16,787 nt of DNA from Nitrospira sp. (lineage in GTDB: Bacteria > Nitrospirota > Nitrospiria > Nitrospirales > Nitrospiraceae): NCBI GenBank assembly GCA_020697375.1, contig JAJFBJ010000066.1:1-16787 (forward strand), given 5' to 3'. Shown one piece after another: positions 5,855 to 15,485 of the stretch (position 1 is the first letter of the stretch; each line of letters starts with the position of its first letter). A program made the position numbers and the translations under genes. Under the pieces are notes generated by a model. It was not told where the DNA came from and did not search any database. It saw only the letters and a program-made list of their open reading frames with translations.

Positions 5855-7225
5855 CTAGGCCGGATCTCCAGGCGGTCGGTTCCACGCGCTGCCTTGAGCC
5901 ATGGTGATGACGTCGAATGCCGCTCGCAGCCCGCTTTCCACGGCGCCGTTCATATAGCCTTGCCAGCGGAAACTGGTATGTTCCCCGGCGAAGAAGCAGC
6001 GTCCGTGAGGCTGTGTCAGCCATTGACGAAGCGCAGGGTCATAGGCCGTCGTGAAGGCGGCATATCCACCACCCGCCCAGGGATCGTTCTCCCAGGTAAT
6101 CTGCTTGAAGTTCAGCAAAGTTCGAGGCGCCGGTCCCAGCCAGTGGAGCGCAGAGAGGATTCGTTCGATGCCGCCTGCGGCCATGGATTCTTGCGTGGCG
6201 TTGCTGGCGTTCCCGCCGGCCAGCAAGGTCAGAATGCCCGACCGGCCCGGTTGTTCCTCATTGCCGTCCCACATGGTTCCCACGGGAAAGTCCGTCGCAT
6301 AGGCCTGCGCCCGACGCCCTCCACGCCAGAATCGCCTTGTGAACTGAAGCAAGGTTTTGGTCGCCTTGCCATAGGAAAGAGCGGTCACAGCCTGTCTGAG
6401 CTGCGGCGGAAGGGGAGGGTCGAAGCGAAGGTAGCGAAGGACGCTTGCGGGAACCGCCAGGACAGCATAGTCCGCCCGCAGCCGCGCCTCTTTCCCATTG
6501 CGGTGGCGGACGGTGACGAAAACGTTCTTCGGAGATTGGAGAATCTCCACTGCCTCGGCGCCAAGACGAATGTGTTCGCCCAGGAATGCGGACAAGCCCT
6601 GCGCCAATTGATCGTTGCCGCCCTTCACGCGGTACAGCTTGCCCTGCCCCGGCGTACCGGCGATGAGTTGATCCACAAGGGAGAGAAGCGGAAGGTCCGC
6701 CGGATCAAGCAGGAAGAATCCCCTGAGACCTGTCATCAGTGCGCCCAGTTCCTTGGCAGCGCCGATGCTCCTGAGCCATTCCGCCACAGAAATCTTTGCC
6801 AACTGGTGGGCGACAGCGCTGTCCCAACGTTCGTCGGCGAGGCGATAGGCCCGTATCAACGGAGAGAGGCGCCGGTGAAGAACCGGCCACAGCTCTGTCC
6901 CGCTTGTGATCAGCGGAGCAGCGCCGCCGGCTTGCTTTCGCGCAAACGCGAAGCCACGTTTGAGGACCGGAACGAGATCCAGGTTGAGATTTCGCGCCAG
7001 TCGCTTGATCTCCTCCTGGTCTTCATCGATGAATTCACCTCCCGCTTCGGCATGCTGAGCCGCGGCGAAGCCGTCGCGGATGGTCCAGATTCTTCCGCCG
7101 ATACGGTCGCGAGCCTCGAGCAGGAGGACGGCGGCGCCGTCGCGAGACAATTCCACCGCCGCGGTGAGACCGGCCAGACCTGCCCCGATAACAATGACCG
7201 ATCGTCCGCGAAGGCATGGCGCCAT
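5855..7225 (-). CDS. FAD-dependent flavin monoamine oxidase family protein
   Basis: The 456-residue protein opens with a dinucleotide-binding fold: VIVIGAGLAGL (10-20), then the family block LLLEARDRIGGRIWT (34-48) that binds the FAD ribose. The C-terminus has FAGEHTS (412-418) and GYMNGAVESGLRAA (423-436), the second FAD-contacting motif of the amine oxidase family. These enzymes oxidise amines (polyamines, amino acids, aromatic amines) to imines and release hydrogen peroxide; the substrate here cannot be told. No signal peptide precedes the FAD motif, so it is likely cytoplasmic. The start at 7225 has AAGGAC six bases upstream. It converges on the peroxiredoxin and diverges from treZ, with about 216 bases between the two starts holding promoters for both. 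Production of peroxide next to two peroxidase genes is suggestive, but the orientation argues against one operon. Confidence 0.87.
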   Translation of the reverse strand: MAPCLRGRSVIVIGAGLAGLTAAVELSRDGAAVLLLEARDRIGGRIWTIRDGFAAAQHAEAGGEFIDEDQEEIKRLARNLNLDLVPVLKRGFAFARKQAGGAAPLITSGTELWPVLHRRLSPLIRAYRLADERWDSAVAHQLAKISVAEWLRSIGAAKELGALMTGLRGFFLLDPADLPLLSLVDQLIAGTPGQGKLYRVKGGNDQLAQGLSAFLGEHIRLGAEAVEILQSPKNVFVTVRHRNGKEARLRADYAVLAVPASVLRYLRFDPPLPPQLRQAVTALSYGKATKTLLQFTRRFWRGGRRAQAYATDFPVGTMWDGNEEQPGRSGILTLLAGGNASNATQESMAAGGIERILSALHWLGPAPRTLLNFKQITWENDPWAGGGYAAFTTAYDPALRQWLTQPHGRCFFAGEHTSFRWQGYMNGAVESGLRAAFDVITMAQGSAWNRPPGDPA

Positions 7226-7441
7226 TTCAATGTCCTTGCGCTATCGCGCCTGACGCCTGGCCGGTCGCCGCTGCCGGGAGTACCGGGCCGGCGAGATCGT
7301 GGCGGCATTCAAGTGAGTGATTCCCATCCATGTCTCTTGAGGGAAGATCTCTTAAGATGGTAGCCACAGCAGGATGACATCCGGCTTGGTTGTTCCGTTT
7401 CCATCATGGATGATTGACGGCCATAGGAGCAAGTGAGCTTC

Positions 7442-9319
7442 ATGACAGAATCTCGGCCGTTCGCTCTCGACATAGGCGCGACGCTCGTTCAGGGCGAGGG
7501 AGTGCATTTCAAGGTATGGGCTCCCTATGCCAAAGAGGTCGCGGTCAGCATCACCGCCCCCCGTGAAACCATCATTCCTCTGCAACCATGCGGTTCGGGA
7601 TACTTCGAAGGTCGTTTCAAAACAGGAACCGCGGACGTCCGCTATCTGTATGTGCTGGATGGGGCCAAGACCAGACCGGACCCCGCGTCACGCTTCCAGC
7701 CTGACGGTGTCCATGGCCCGTCCGCCGTGATCGATCCCTCGGCATTTCATTGGACTGATAGGCAATGGCAAGGCTTGGGGCTTCAGGATTATGTCATGTA
7801 TGAGCTTCACGTGGGAACGTTCACGGAGGCCGGGACCTTCGATGCGATCGTTCCATGGCTGCGGTATTTGAAAGAAGAAGTCGGGATCACGGCGATCGAG
7901 TTGATGCCGGTCGCTCAATTTCCCGGTACCCGCAACTGGGGGTATGACGGAGTGTACCCGTTCGCGCCGCAGAACAGTTACGGTGGCCCGGCAGGCCTGA
8001 AGCGACTGATCGATGCCTGCCATGAACATGGCCTGGCAGTGGTGCTCGACGTGGTCTACAACCATCTTGGGCCGGAGGGTAATTATTGCAATGACTATGG
8101 TCCCTACTTTATCGACCGCTATCGGACTCCCTGGGGACAGGCCATTAACTACGACGGCCCCGACAGCGACCCCGTGCGTCATTACTTTGTCAGCAATGCG
8201 CTCTATTGGATCCGGGAATACCATGTCGATGGGTTACGGCTGGATGCCGTCCATGGAATTTTCGACTTCGGCGCCAGGCATATCTTGCAGGAGCTGACGG
8301 ATGCCGTTCACCGTGAAGGGGAACGGTTGGGGCGCCGCGTACAGGTGATCGCTGAGAGCGACCTCAATGACACCCGCGTCATCACAGCCCCGGCGTCCGG
8401 GGGACATGGATGCGATGCCCAATGGAACGATGATTTTCACCACGCCCTTCGGGTGGCGCTCACGAAGGAGAACCAGGGGTACTACCGGGATTTTTCCGGC
8501 ATGGCCGACCTGGTCCGGGCAGTCGAGCAGGGTTTTGTGTACGACGGCCGGTACTCCGAGTCTCGCCGCCGCCGTCACGGTTGTTCCTCCCGCAAGATCT
8601 CGCCGGCGCAGTTTGTCGTGTTCTCACAAAACCATGATCAAATCGGAAACCGGGCCGACGGGAAGCGGCTGAGCGCGCAACTCCCGACCGGAGCCCTGCA
8701 AGCCGCAGCGGCGCTCGTCCTGCTGTCGCCTACGATTCCCCTGCTGTTCATGGGAGAGGAGTACGGCGAGCAGGCGCCGTTCCAGTATTTCATCGACCAT
8801 GGCGATGCGGAACTCGTCGAAGCAGTCCGGAAGGGACGGCGGGAAGAATTCGCGCATTTCGGATGGCGGGAAGAAGACATACCGGATCCCGGCGCTGTTT
8901 CCACCTTCGAGCGGAGCCGCCTGCATCCCGGTACTTCAGACAGTCGCGCGCGCTGCCTGCTGCGCTGGTATCGCACCCTCATTGAGTTGAGGAAACAATT
9001 GCCGGTACTCGGCGCCGGCGTTCCGGGTCGCTGCCATGAAGTCCTGTGGTCCGAGGAAGACAGCGACGTCATGATGGTGCACCGCCGGATGGAGACTGGT
9101 CCATCGGCCTTGCTGCTGGTGGGATTCAACCGGTCCGCGAGGCCTTTCATGTTTCGCCGGCCAACCGGCGCTTGGACTTTGAAGGCGAGCGCAGCAGACC
9201 GGGAATTTGGCGGCGAGGGAGAGGACCCATTGCCCGCCAGGCTTGACATAGATGGATCGGGGATCAGGATTCAGCTGCCCGCATATGCCGCCGCCCTATT
9301 CCTCTCTGCCGGCGACTGA
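7442..9319 (+). CDS. treZ: malto-oligosyltrehalose trehalohydrolase
   Basis: This GH13 enzyme releases free trehalose from maltooligosyl-trehalose made by TreY. The N-terminal domain is an E-set/CBM48-like beta sandwich (VHFKVWAPYAKEVAV). The barrel shows YELHVGTFTEAGTF, NWGYDGVYPFAPQNSYGG and VVLDVVYNHLGPEGNY. Catalytic residues, numbered from the ATG at 7442, are Asp268 (DGLRLDAVHGI), Glu305 (VIAESDLND) and Asp399 (FSQNHDQIGNR). The length, about 625 residues, is at the long end for the family. Start choice is uncertain: AGGAG at 7425-7429 is 12 bases before the ATG and only 3 before an in-frame GTG at 7433. It is the first gene of the storage-sugar cluster; treY, its usual partner, lies two genes downstream rather than next to it. 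Confidence 0.95.
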   Translation: MTESRPFALDIGATLVQGEGVHFKVWAPYAKEVAVSITAPRETIIPLQPCGSGYFEGRFKTGTADVRYLYVLDGAKTRPDPASRFQPDGVHGPSAVIDPSAFHWTDRQWQGLGLQDYVMYELHVGTFTEAGTFDAIVPWLRYLKEEVGITAIELMPVAQFPGTRNWGYDGVYPFAPQNSYGGPAGLKRLIDACHEHGLAVVLDVVYNHLGPEGNYCNDYGPYFIDRYRTPWGQAINYDGPDSDPVRHYFVSNALYWIREYHVDGLRLDAVHGIFDFGARHILQELTDAVHREGERLGRRVQVIAESDLNDTRVITAPASGGHGCDAQWNDDFHHALRVALTKENQGYYRDFSGMADLVRAVEQGFVYDGRYSESRRRRHGCSSRKISPAQFVVFSQNHDQIGNRADGKRLSAQLPTGALQAAAALVLLSPTIPLLFMGEEYGEQAPFQYFIDHGDAELVEAVRKGRREEFAHFGWREEDIPDPGAVSTFERSRLHPGTSDSRARCLLRWYRTLIELRKQLPVLGAGVPGRCHEVLWSEEDSDVMMVHRRMETGPSALLLVGFNRSARPFMFRRPTGAWTLKASAADREFGGEGEDPLPARLDIDGSGIRIQLPAYAAALFLSAGD

Positions 9320-9457
9320 TCGTTGCGCCGAGGTCTTCCTAGGGAGTTATCCAGTATGCCGGCCCGGTCGGTTTCGGTATGGTCGAACCTGCGGAATGAA
9401 GGGCAGCCTATAAGAAACTTCACGTCGGGGCCGTAAAAATATCGGGAGGAGAGGAGC

Positions 9458-9775
9458 ATGGCGCAAGCAACCGCGAGATCCACCAAACGAAGAAGCACAT
9501 TACAGGAAACAGGGAATCGCTCCGTCGGCCTTTCCGTCGTCGCGCCGGACGCCAGGGAAGTCTCCGTCGCGGGAGATTTCAACGACTGGAGTTCGGAAAG
9601 GCATCCGCTCCACCAGACCGATGAGGGCACGTGGCAAATCACGCTGTCCCTTCCCCCGGGCATCTATCAATACAAATTCCTGATCGACGGCAATCGCTGG
9701 GAAGAGGATGAGCGCAACCCCAAGAGATCCGCCAATGAATTCGGCACGACGAATTCGATCCTGGAAGTCGTGTGA
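9458..9775 (+). CDS. stand-alone CBM48 / AMPK-beta-type glycogen-binding protein
   Basis: The 105-residue protein is a single carbohydrate-binding domain with a basic N-terminal tail (MAQATARSTKRRS). Visible family signatures are VSVAGDFNDW (35-44), with the sugar-stacking Trp44, and GIYQYKFLIDGNRW (68-81), ending in a beta strand (TTNSILEVV). Such domains bind alpha-1,4-glucans and usually occur fused to branching or debranching enzymes or to the beta subunit of AMP kinase. Here no catalytic domain is attached. The start has a very strong GGGAGGAGAGGA ribosome-binding sequence. It lies between treZ and glgC, so it may help place these enzymes on glycogen or govern access to the polymer (inference). 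A 138-base gap before it could hold a promoter. Confidence 0.88.
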   Translation: MAQATARSTKRRSTLQETGNRSVGLSVVAPDAREVSVAGDFNDWSSERHPLHQTDEGTWQITLSLPPGIYQYKFLIDGNRWEEDERNPKRSANEFGTTNSILEVV

Positions 9776-9845
9776 GCCCGGTCGCGACTATTCAAGCGGG
9801 CCGCAGCATCGCCCGGTTCGGTGAACGCCAGGGCGACCGAGGATA

Positions 9846-11108
9846 ATGATGGAAAGAGGGACTCGATCACACCAGCCCAAGGTGCTCGCCTTGATCCTCG
9901 CAGGAGGAAAGGGCGAACGGCTGATGCCCTTGACGGAGGTTCGCAGCAAGCCTGCTGTTCCGTTCGGAGGCACCTACCGCATCATCGATTTCGTGCTGAG
10001 CAACTTTTATAACTCGGGCATCCTGGGCATGCATGTGATGGTGCAATATCGATCGCAGTCCTTGATCGAACACCTGCGGCGCGCCTGGCGGATCGGGGAT
10101 GGGGAACGGCAGTTCGTCACCGTGGTGCCGCCGCAAATGAATGCGGGCGGCGGATGGTACGAAGGCACGGCGGATGCCGTCCATCAGAATATGAACCTGA
10201 TTCATGATTTTGCTCCCGATGTCGTGGCGGTGTTCGGCGCCGACCATATCTACCGCATGGATATCCGACAAATGCTGCATTTTCACCAGGAGCGCCAGGC
10301 GGATGTCTCGGTGGCGACGCTTCCGGTTCCCGTTTCCGCCGCGCAGGGATTCGGAATCGTCGAAGTCGACCGGAACAGCCGGATCATTGGATTCGAAGAA
10401 AAGCCGTCCATGCCGAAACCCATGCCCGGACATTCGGACCTGGCCCTCTCTTCCATGGGAAACTATCTGTTCAATACAGAGACATTGCTGAAGGCTCTTG
10501 AGGAGGATGCAGTGACGGACGGGTCGCACGATTTCGGACGGGATATTTTGCCGCGCCTCCTGCAAAGCGATCGCGTGATGGCCTATAATTTTCACGACAA
10601 CGAAATTCCCGGGATCGCATCCTATGAAGAGCCGGGCTATTGGCGTGACGTGGGGACCGTCAAGGCCTATTGGCAGGCCAATATGGATTTGCTCGGCGAA
10701 ACGCCGCTGTGCGACTTGCGCAACGAAGAATGGCCCATCAGGACCGCCCCCTCAAGCGGCCCGCCCGTCAGTCTTGTGAATTGTTATGTGGATCATTCGC
10801 TGATCGGGGAAGGAAGCCAGCTGATCGAAGCTCATGTTCGCCGCTGCGTCATCGGCCGCAATGTGCGGATCGAGGCCGGAGCGCAAGTTGAAGATTCCGT
10901 CATCTTCGACCATACTCGCATCGGAGCCAAGGCCCGCTTGCGCCGTGTGATCATCGACCGGCAGAACGAGATTCCCTCGGGAGTCGAGCTGGGTTACAGG
11001 GAGGGACCGGACAGTCAGGCCGTTCAATGGATGTCGTCGGGGTTGGCGGTTCTTCGTAAACCGGTTGCGAGGGAAGATCCGGCCAAACGCCGGTTGCCGA
11101 CCTACTGA
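9846..11108 (+). CDS. glgC: glucose-1-phosphate adenylyltransferase (ADP-glucose pyrophosphorylase)
   Basis: The enzyme makes ADP-glucose from glucose 1-phosphate and ATP, the committed step to bacterial glycogen. The nucleotidyl-transferase domain shows LALILAGGKGERLMPLT (14-30), SKPAVPFGG (34-42), WYEGTADAV (104-112) and GADHIYRMD (131-139), with Asp133 at the catalytic aspartate place. FEEKP (183-187) and SMGNYLF (203-209) form the sugar-phosphate site. The C-terminal region has a left-handed beta-helix character (isoleucine/valine repeats such as CVIGRNVRIEAGAQVEDSVI). At 420 residues it has the usual length. Position 43 is Thr where E. coli GlgC has Lys39, the lysine of fructose-1,6-bisphosphate activation. 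Two ATG codons, 9846 and 9849, are possible; GAGGA lies 2 or 5 bases before them, which slightly favours the second. Confidence 0.95.
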   Translation: MMERGTRSHQPKVLALILAGGKGERLMPLTEVRSKPAVPFGGTYRIIDFVLSNFYNSGILGMHVMVQYRSQSLIEHLRRAWRIGDGERQFVTVVPPQMNAGGGWYEGTADAVHQNMNLIHDFAPDVVAVFGADHIYRMDIRQMLHFHQERQADVSVATLPVPVSAAQGFGIVEVDRNSRIIGFEEKPSMPKPMPGHSDLALSSMGNYLFNTETLLKALEEDAVTDGSHDFGRDILPRLLQSDRVMAYNFHDNEIPGIASYEEPGYWRDVGTVKAYWQANMDLLGETPLCDLRNEEWPIRTAPSSGPPVSLVNCYVDHSLIGEGSQLIEAHVRRCVIGRNVRIEAGAQVEDSVIFDHTRIGAKARLRRVIIDRQNEIPSGVELGYREGPDSQAVQWMSSGLAVLRKPVAREDPAKRRLPTY

Positions 11109-11129
11109 GCGTTCCACTCGTGAGATCCG

Positions 11130-14027
11130 ATGCCGCGTATTCCCGTCGCTACCTATCGTCTCCAACTGAATCACTCGTTCACCTTTCGTGATGCCGCCCG
11201 TATCGTCCCCTATCTGCACGCATTGGGGATTACCGATTGCTATACCTCTTCCCTGTTGAAGGCTGTCCCCGGCAGCATGCACGGGTATGATTTGATCGAT
11301 CCTTCTGTCTTCAATCCTGAGTTGGGAACGGAGAAGGAGTTCAATGATTTCATCGGCGCGCTCAAACAGCATGACATGGGGCTTCTCCTGGACGTGGTCC
11401 CCAATCACATGGGGATCCGCACGGATCAGAACCGCTGGTGGTGGGATGTGTTGGAGAACGGCCCCAGTTCGCGCTATGCCACCGCGTTCGACATCGATTG
11501 GTCCCCGCTGAAGCGGGAACTGGAAGACAAGGTCCTGCTCCCTATACTCGGCGAGCAATATGGCACCGTTCTGGAAAATCAGGAAATCCGCCTGCTGTAT
11601 GAGGAGGGCGGTTTCGTCGCGACGTATTACGACCACAGGTTTCCGATCGCCCCGAATTCCTGGGCCGGGATTTTGTCGTTCCGGCTGTCTGAACTGGTCG
11701 AAGCCCTTGGAGAACAACAGGAACAAGTACAGGAATTGAAAAGTATCCTGACGGCCCTGCGGAACCTGCCCTCGCGCAAAGAGCGCGATCCCGAGAGGGT
11801 CGCCGAGCGGTACCGGGAAAAAGACATCGTCCGGCGCCGGTTGTCGGCCCTGCTGGAGGATTGTCCCGAGATCCGGCAGCACCTGCTGGCCAATGTGGCG
11901 GCGTATAACGGCACAAAAGGAGACTCGGATAGTTTTGACCGTCTGGATGCGCTGCTGAACGAGCAATCGTACCGGCTGGCTTCCTGGCGCGTGGCGTCGG
12001 AAGAAATCAATTATCGGCGATTTTTCGATATCAATGAACTGGCTGCCATTCGGACCGAAGAGGCCGGTGTGTTTCGTGAATTCCACCGCTTGATTTTTCG
12101 CCTGCTCAAGGAGGGCCTGGCGACTGGCTTGCGCATCGACCATGTCGACGGGCTGTACGACCCCCAGCATTATCTGATCCAACTGCAGGATTGGGCGGCC
12201 CGTGAACTCCCGCAGGATACTCAGGGCGAACCTCCGTCGCTCTTCATCGTCGTTGAAAAAATCCTCGGGAAAAGCGAGCAGTTGCCGAAGACCTGGCCGG
12301 TATCCGGGACGACCGGGTACGATTTTTTGAATCTCGCCAATGGATTGTTCGTGAACGGCGCGCAGGAAAAGACCTTTGATACGTTGTACGCGCGTTTCAT
12401 CGGCATGCGGTTTTCGTATGAGGATTTGATCTATCAGACGAAGAAGCTGATCATGCGGGCTTCCATGTCCAGCGAGATCAACGTGCTCGGGCACCAGTTG
12501 AACCTGCTGTCCGAGAGGGACCGGCAGTATCGGGATTTCACGCTGAACAGCCTGACCCATGCAATAGGGGACATCATCGCCTGTTTTCCCGTCTACCGGT
12601 CCTATGTGACGCCCGATCAAAAGGACGTATTGGACCGCGATCAAACGTACATCGGCATGGCGGTGGCCAGGGCCAAACGGCGCAATCCGGCCATGAGCAG
12701 CCATGTCTTCGATTTCGTCCGGGATCTGCTGTTACGGAGGCTGGATGACCGTACGAGCCTGACGAAGAACAAACAAATCCAATTCGTGACGAAATTCCAA
12801 CAGACCACGAGTCCCGTCACCGCGAAAGGAATCGAAGACACGGCATTCTACATTTACAACCGATTGGTCTCTTTGAATGAAGTCGGCGGAGAGCCGGCGC
12901 AGTTCGGCATTTCCGTGGACGCCTTTCACAAGCGCGTGCGTGAACGGCGCGCTGGCTGGCCCCATTCCCTCCTCGCCACCTCGACCCATGACACCAAGCG
13001 CGGCGAGGATGTCCGGGCAAGAATCAATGTGTTGTCCGAGATGCCGGAGCGCTGGAAGCATGCGATCAATCGCTGGGCCAAATTCAATAGACATTTCCGG
13101 ACGGACATCGACGAGGCCGCCGCGCCGGACCGCAACGAGGAATATTTGCTCTACCAGACCCTTGTGGGGGTCTGGCCGCTCACGGAGATGGATGAGTCCC
13201 AATATGAGGCATTCGTCGCGCGAGTCCAGGAGTACATGATCAAGGCGATCCGCGAGGCCAAGGTGCACACCAGTTGGGTCAACCCGCATGAGGCCTATGA
13301 AGAGGCGGTTCGGCGGTTCGTTCGGTCGATATTGCAGCGGACCACCCCGAATCTCTTTCTGGACGAGTTCCTTCCTTTCCACAATCTGGTGGCCGGTCAT
13401 GGCATGAACAATGCGCTGTCTCAGGTGTTGTTGAAGCTGGCGGCTCCGGGCATTCCGGATTGTTATCAAGGAGCGGAATTGTGGGAGTTGAGCCTGGTCG
13501 ATCCCGATAACCGCCGGGCGGTGGATTACGACCTGCGCGCGCAGATGCTGCGGCAGCTTCAACAAGAGGGAGAGCGGTCGGGCGACGATCGGATCGGACT
13601 CGTGCGGCGTCTCATGGAATCCTGGAAGGATGGGCGCATCAAGCTGTACATCATGCAGGAAGGCCTCCGCCATAGGCGAGCGAATGCGGCCCTGTATCTG
13701 GAGGGAGATTATGTACCGCTTGACTGTGAGGGCCGCTACAAATCGCATCTCTGCGCATTCGCACGGCTGCATCAGGACCTGGGGCTGGTGGCCGTCGTCC
13801 CGCGTCTGGTGACAGGCTTAGGTGATGTGTCCGGTGGCGCGGCGCGGGAAGCCCACGTCTGGCAGGATACGTGGATGGCGGTTCCATCCTGGAAGAACGG
13901 ATCGGTCTACCGCAATATCCTGACCGGCGAGCGCTTGGAGACCGTCACTCAGGGCGAACGACAGATGTTACCGGTCGGAGCGGTGTTGAACCATTGTCCT
14001 GTGGGTCTGCTCGAACGCTGTACGTGA
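11130..14027 (+). CDS. treY: malto-oligosyltrehalose synthase
   Basis: This GH13 enzyme turns the reducing-end maltose of an alpha-glucan into a trehalose unit, which TreZ then cuts off. The N-terminus has the family start [19 protein letters not shown], then [20 protein letters not shown] and [11 protein letters not shown] (85-95). Catalytic residues visible are Asp337 in [13 protein letters not shown], Glu376 in FIVVEKILG, and Asp621 in [16 protein letters not shown] charged helical insert (about 190-250) precedes the second barrel half, as in other TreY proteins. The length of 965 residues agrees with the long form. It starts 21 bases after glgC stops, so the two are almost surely cotranscribed. 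The ribosome-binding site (GTGAGAT) is weak, suggesting coupling to glgC translation. Confidence 0.95.
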   Translation: MPRIPVATYRLQLNHSFTFRDAARIVPYLHALGITDCYTSSLLKAVPGSMHGYDLIDPSVFNPELGTEKEFNDFIGALKQHDMGLLLDVVPNHMGIRTDQNRWWWDVLENGPSSRYATAFDIDWSPLKRELEDKVLLPILGEQYGTVLENQEIRLLYEEGGFVATYYDHRFPIAPNSWAGILSFRLSELVEALGEQQEQVQELKSILTALRNLPSRKERDPERVAERYREKDIVRRRLSALLEDCPEIRQHLLANVAAYNGTKGDSDSFDRLDALLNEQSYRLASWRVASEEINYRRFFDINELAAIRTEEAGVFREFHRLIFRLLKEGLATGLRIDHVDGLYDPQHYLIQLQDWAARELPQDTQGEPPSLFIVVEKILGKSEQLPKTWPVSGTTGYDFLNLANGLFVNGAQEKTFDTLYARFIGMRFSYEDLIYQTKKLIMRASMSSEINVLGHQLNLLSERDRQYRDFTLNSLTHAIGDIIACFPVYRSYVTPDQKDVLDRDQTYIGMAVARAKRRNPAMSSHVFDFVRDLLLRRLDDRTSLTKNKQIQFVTKFQQTTSPVTAKGIEDTAFYIYNRLVSLNEVGGEPAQFGISVDAFHKRVRERRAGWPHSLLATSTHDTKRGEDVRARINVLSEMPERWKHAINRWAKFNRHFRTDIDEAAAPDRNEEYLLYQTLVGVWPLTEMDESQYEAFVARVQEYMIKAIREAKVHTSWVNPHEAYEEAVRRFVRSILQRTTPNLFLDEFLPFHNLVAGHGMNNALSQVLLKLAAPGIPDCYQGAELWELSLVDPDNRRAVDYDLRAQMLRQLQQEGERSGDDRIGLVRRLMESWKDGRIKLYIMQEGLRHRRANAALYLEGDYVPLDCEGRYKSHLCAFARLHQDLGLVAVVPRLVTGLGDVSGGAAREAHVWQDTWMAVPSWKNGSVYRNILTGERLETVTQGERQMLPVGAVLNHCPVGLLERCT

Positions 14028-14118
14028 CGATTTTCTTGCCTGTTCCGATTGCGACGATCTCCCGGTACAATACAAAGGTTGCATGGCTTGAACTCTCCAC
14101 TTCACGAAAGGCTTGCTT

Positions 14119-14766
14119 GTGGCTGCCGAAAAGAAATCGGTCCTGGGCGGAATGTTGGCATGGTATGTGGGATTGTTCGTATGGATGGCCAGAGCGCCCG
14201 CAGATCCACAGTTTTGGATGATGGCGAGCATTCTTCCCTTCCTCTTCGTGGCCGCGCTCGTGGCGACCCATCGGTTCCTGCCCCTTTCCTCGGCCTCCTA
14301 TGGATTGATCACCCTCTACCTCTCGCTGCATACGATCGCGGTGCATTACACCTATGCGGAAGTCCCCGCGGGATTGTGGCTGGCGCAGTCTTTGGATCTC
14401 GGCCGGAACCATTTCGATCGCGTCGTGCATTTCAGCTTCGGCTTCCTGTTGAGTTATCCCCTCGAAGAAATGTTCCGGCTCCTGAGCGGCGTCCGTGGAT
14501 GGCTGATCTATTATCTGCCGGTCATGACGGTTCTGGGATTGAGCGGGCTGTGGGAGATCATCGAAGCCTGGGTCGCCCAGATGGTGCATCCGGAACTCGG
14601 GATCGCCTATCTCGGATCGCAAGGTGACGTGTGGGATGCCCAGAAGGACATGGCCGCCGCTTTCTACGGCTCCTTGTTCTGTATTGTCCTGGTCCTGGCG
14701 ATTCGCCTGGTGCGGGCAGCCGGTACATCGGTCTCCGAACCGGATCTCCTGAACGAGTCCCGCTGA
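14119..14766 (+). CDS. DUF2238 (YjdF-like) integral membrane protein, copy 1
   Basis: The protein of 215 residues is mostly hydrophobic, with about six predicted membrane helices. Conserved blocks of the family are HYTYAEVP, NHFDRVVHFSFGFLLSYPLEE, GLWEIIEA and AYLGSQGDVWDAQKDM, the last two rich in acidic residues that could line a site in the membrane. The function of the family is not established; E. coli YjdF is an inner-membrane relative. The GTG at 14119 is chosen because AAAGG lies 7 bases upstream; a TTG at 14113 is too close. A TACAAT -10-like sequence lies at 14066 without a good -35. It follows treY after 91 bases and is followed after 1 base by a paralogue. Confidence 0.82.
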   Translation: MAAEKKSVLGGMLAWYVGLFVWMARAPADPQFWMMASILPFLFVAALVATHRFLPLSSASYGLITLYLSLHTIAVHYTYAEVPAGLWLAQSLDLGRNHFDRVVHFSFGFLLSYPLEEMFRLLSGVRGWLIYYLPVMTVLGLSGLWEIIEAWVAQMVHPELGIAYLGSQGDVWDAQKDMAAAFYGSLFCIVLVLAIRLVRAAGTSVSEPDLLNESR

Positions 14767-14767
14767 T

Positions 14768-15421
14768 ATGGAAGGCCCTTCGCCCGGCTGGACCATCACG
14801 CCTTTCAGTGGCAACCGCCGGTTGCATTGGCTGATCGCCGGCTATGCGGCCCTATGGGCAGGCTTGGCCGTGGCGCCGCTCGATCGGAGCGATTGGCTGC
14901 TCGAAAACATCCTCGCGATCCTGCTCGGGCTTGTCCTGGCCACGACCTACCGGTGGTTCCAGTTTTCGGATCTGTCGTATGCTCTCATCGTAGCCTTCAT
15001 GTTCATGCATGCGATCGGCGCGCACTATACCTATGCGGAGGTGCCGTTCGGCTTCTGGCTGCAAGAGACGTTCGGGCTCGCCCGTAACCCGTTCGATCGC
15101 CTGGTACATGCGGCCTATGGGTTGTTGCTGGTCTATCCGATCAGGGAATTTCTCATGCGCCAGATAGGACTTCGAGGCTTTTGGTCTTACTATCTCCCTG
15201 TCAGCGCGGTCCTGGCACAGAGCGGGTTTTTTGAGCTGGTCGAACGTCTGGTCGTCATGATCACGAATCCCGAATTGGGTCAGGCCTACCTGGGCACACA
15301 GGGCGATGAATGGGATGCGCAGCATGACATGGCCTCGGCGTTGTTCGGCGCATTGTTCACCATGGCCGTAATCTATCTGCACGCGCAATCTCAGAAAACC
15401 CCGGCGTCCCTTTCGCATTAA
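14768..15421 (+). CDS. DUF2238 (YjdF-like) integral membrane protein, copy 2
   Basis: This 217-residue protein is a paralogue of the preceding one, aligning along the whole length: HYTYAEVP is identical, NPFDRLVHAAYGLLLVYPIRE, YYLPV and AYLGTQGDEWDAQHDM are nearly so. About six membrane helices are expected. A difference at the conserved block is GFFELVER in place of GLWEIIEA, losing the Trp and changing the surrounding charges, so the copies may have separated in role. It begins 1 base after the stop of copy 1 and has no clear ribosome-binding site, which points to translational coupling. The function is unknown. It ends the apparent treZ-to-DUF2238 run; the following gap holds a nested inverted repeat. 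Confidence 0.82.
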   Translation: MEGPSPGWTITPFSGNRRLHWLIAGYAALWAGLAVAPLDRSDWLLENILAILLGLVLATTYRWFQFSDLSYALIVAFMFMHAIGAHYTYAEVPFGFWLQETFGLARNPFDRLVHAAYGLLLVYPIREFLMRQIGLRGFWSYYLPVSAVLAQSGFFELVERLVVMITNPELGQAYLGTQGDEWDAQHDMASALFGALFTMAVIYLHAQSQKTPASLSH

Positions 15422-15485
15422 ATACGCAGACTACCCTCCGTTGATTCCCCGAGTCGCATTCCAGAATATCGTTCCATAGTGAGCC

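Noticed and set aside
5816..7363. Long plus-strand open frame of 515 codons
   Set aside because: It lies opposite the amine oxidase, whose FAD motifs are unmistakable, and its product has no recognisable domain; it is a high-GC antisense shadow.
7402..7416. Short palindrome near CCATCATGGATGATT in the amine oxidase/treZ gap
   Set aside because: Only five pairs; expected by chance in a gap of this size.
10752..12704. Long minus-strand open frame of 650 codons
   Set aside because: It runs antisense across the glgC/treY junction, where both sense genes have full catalytic motifs; the product is low-complexity His/Arg/Gln/Pro-rich shadow sequence.
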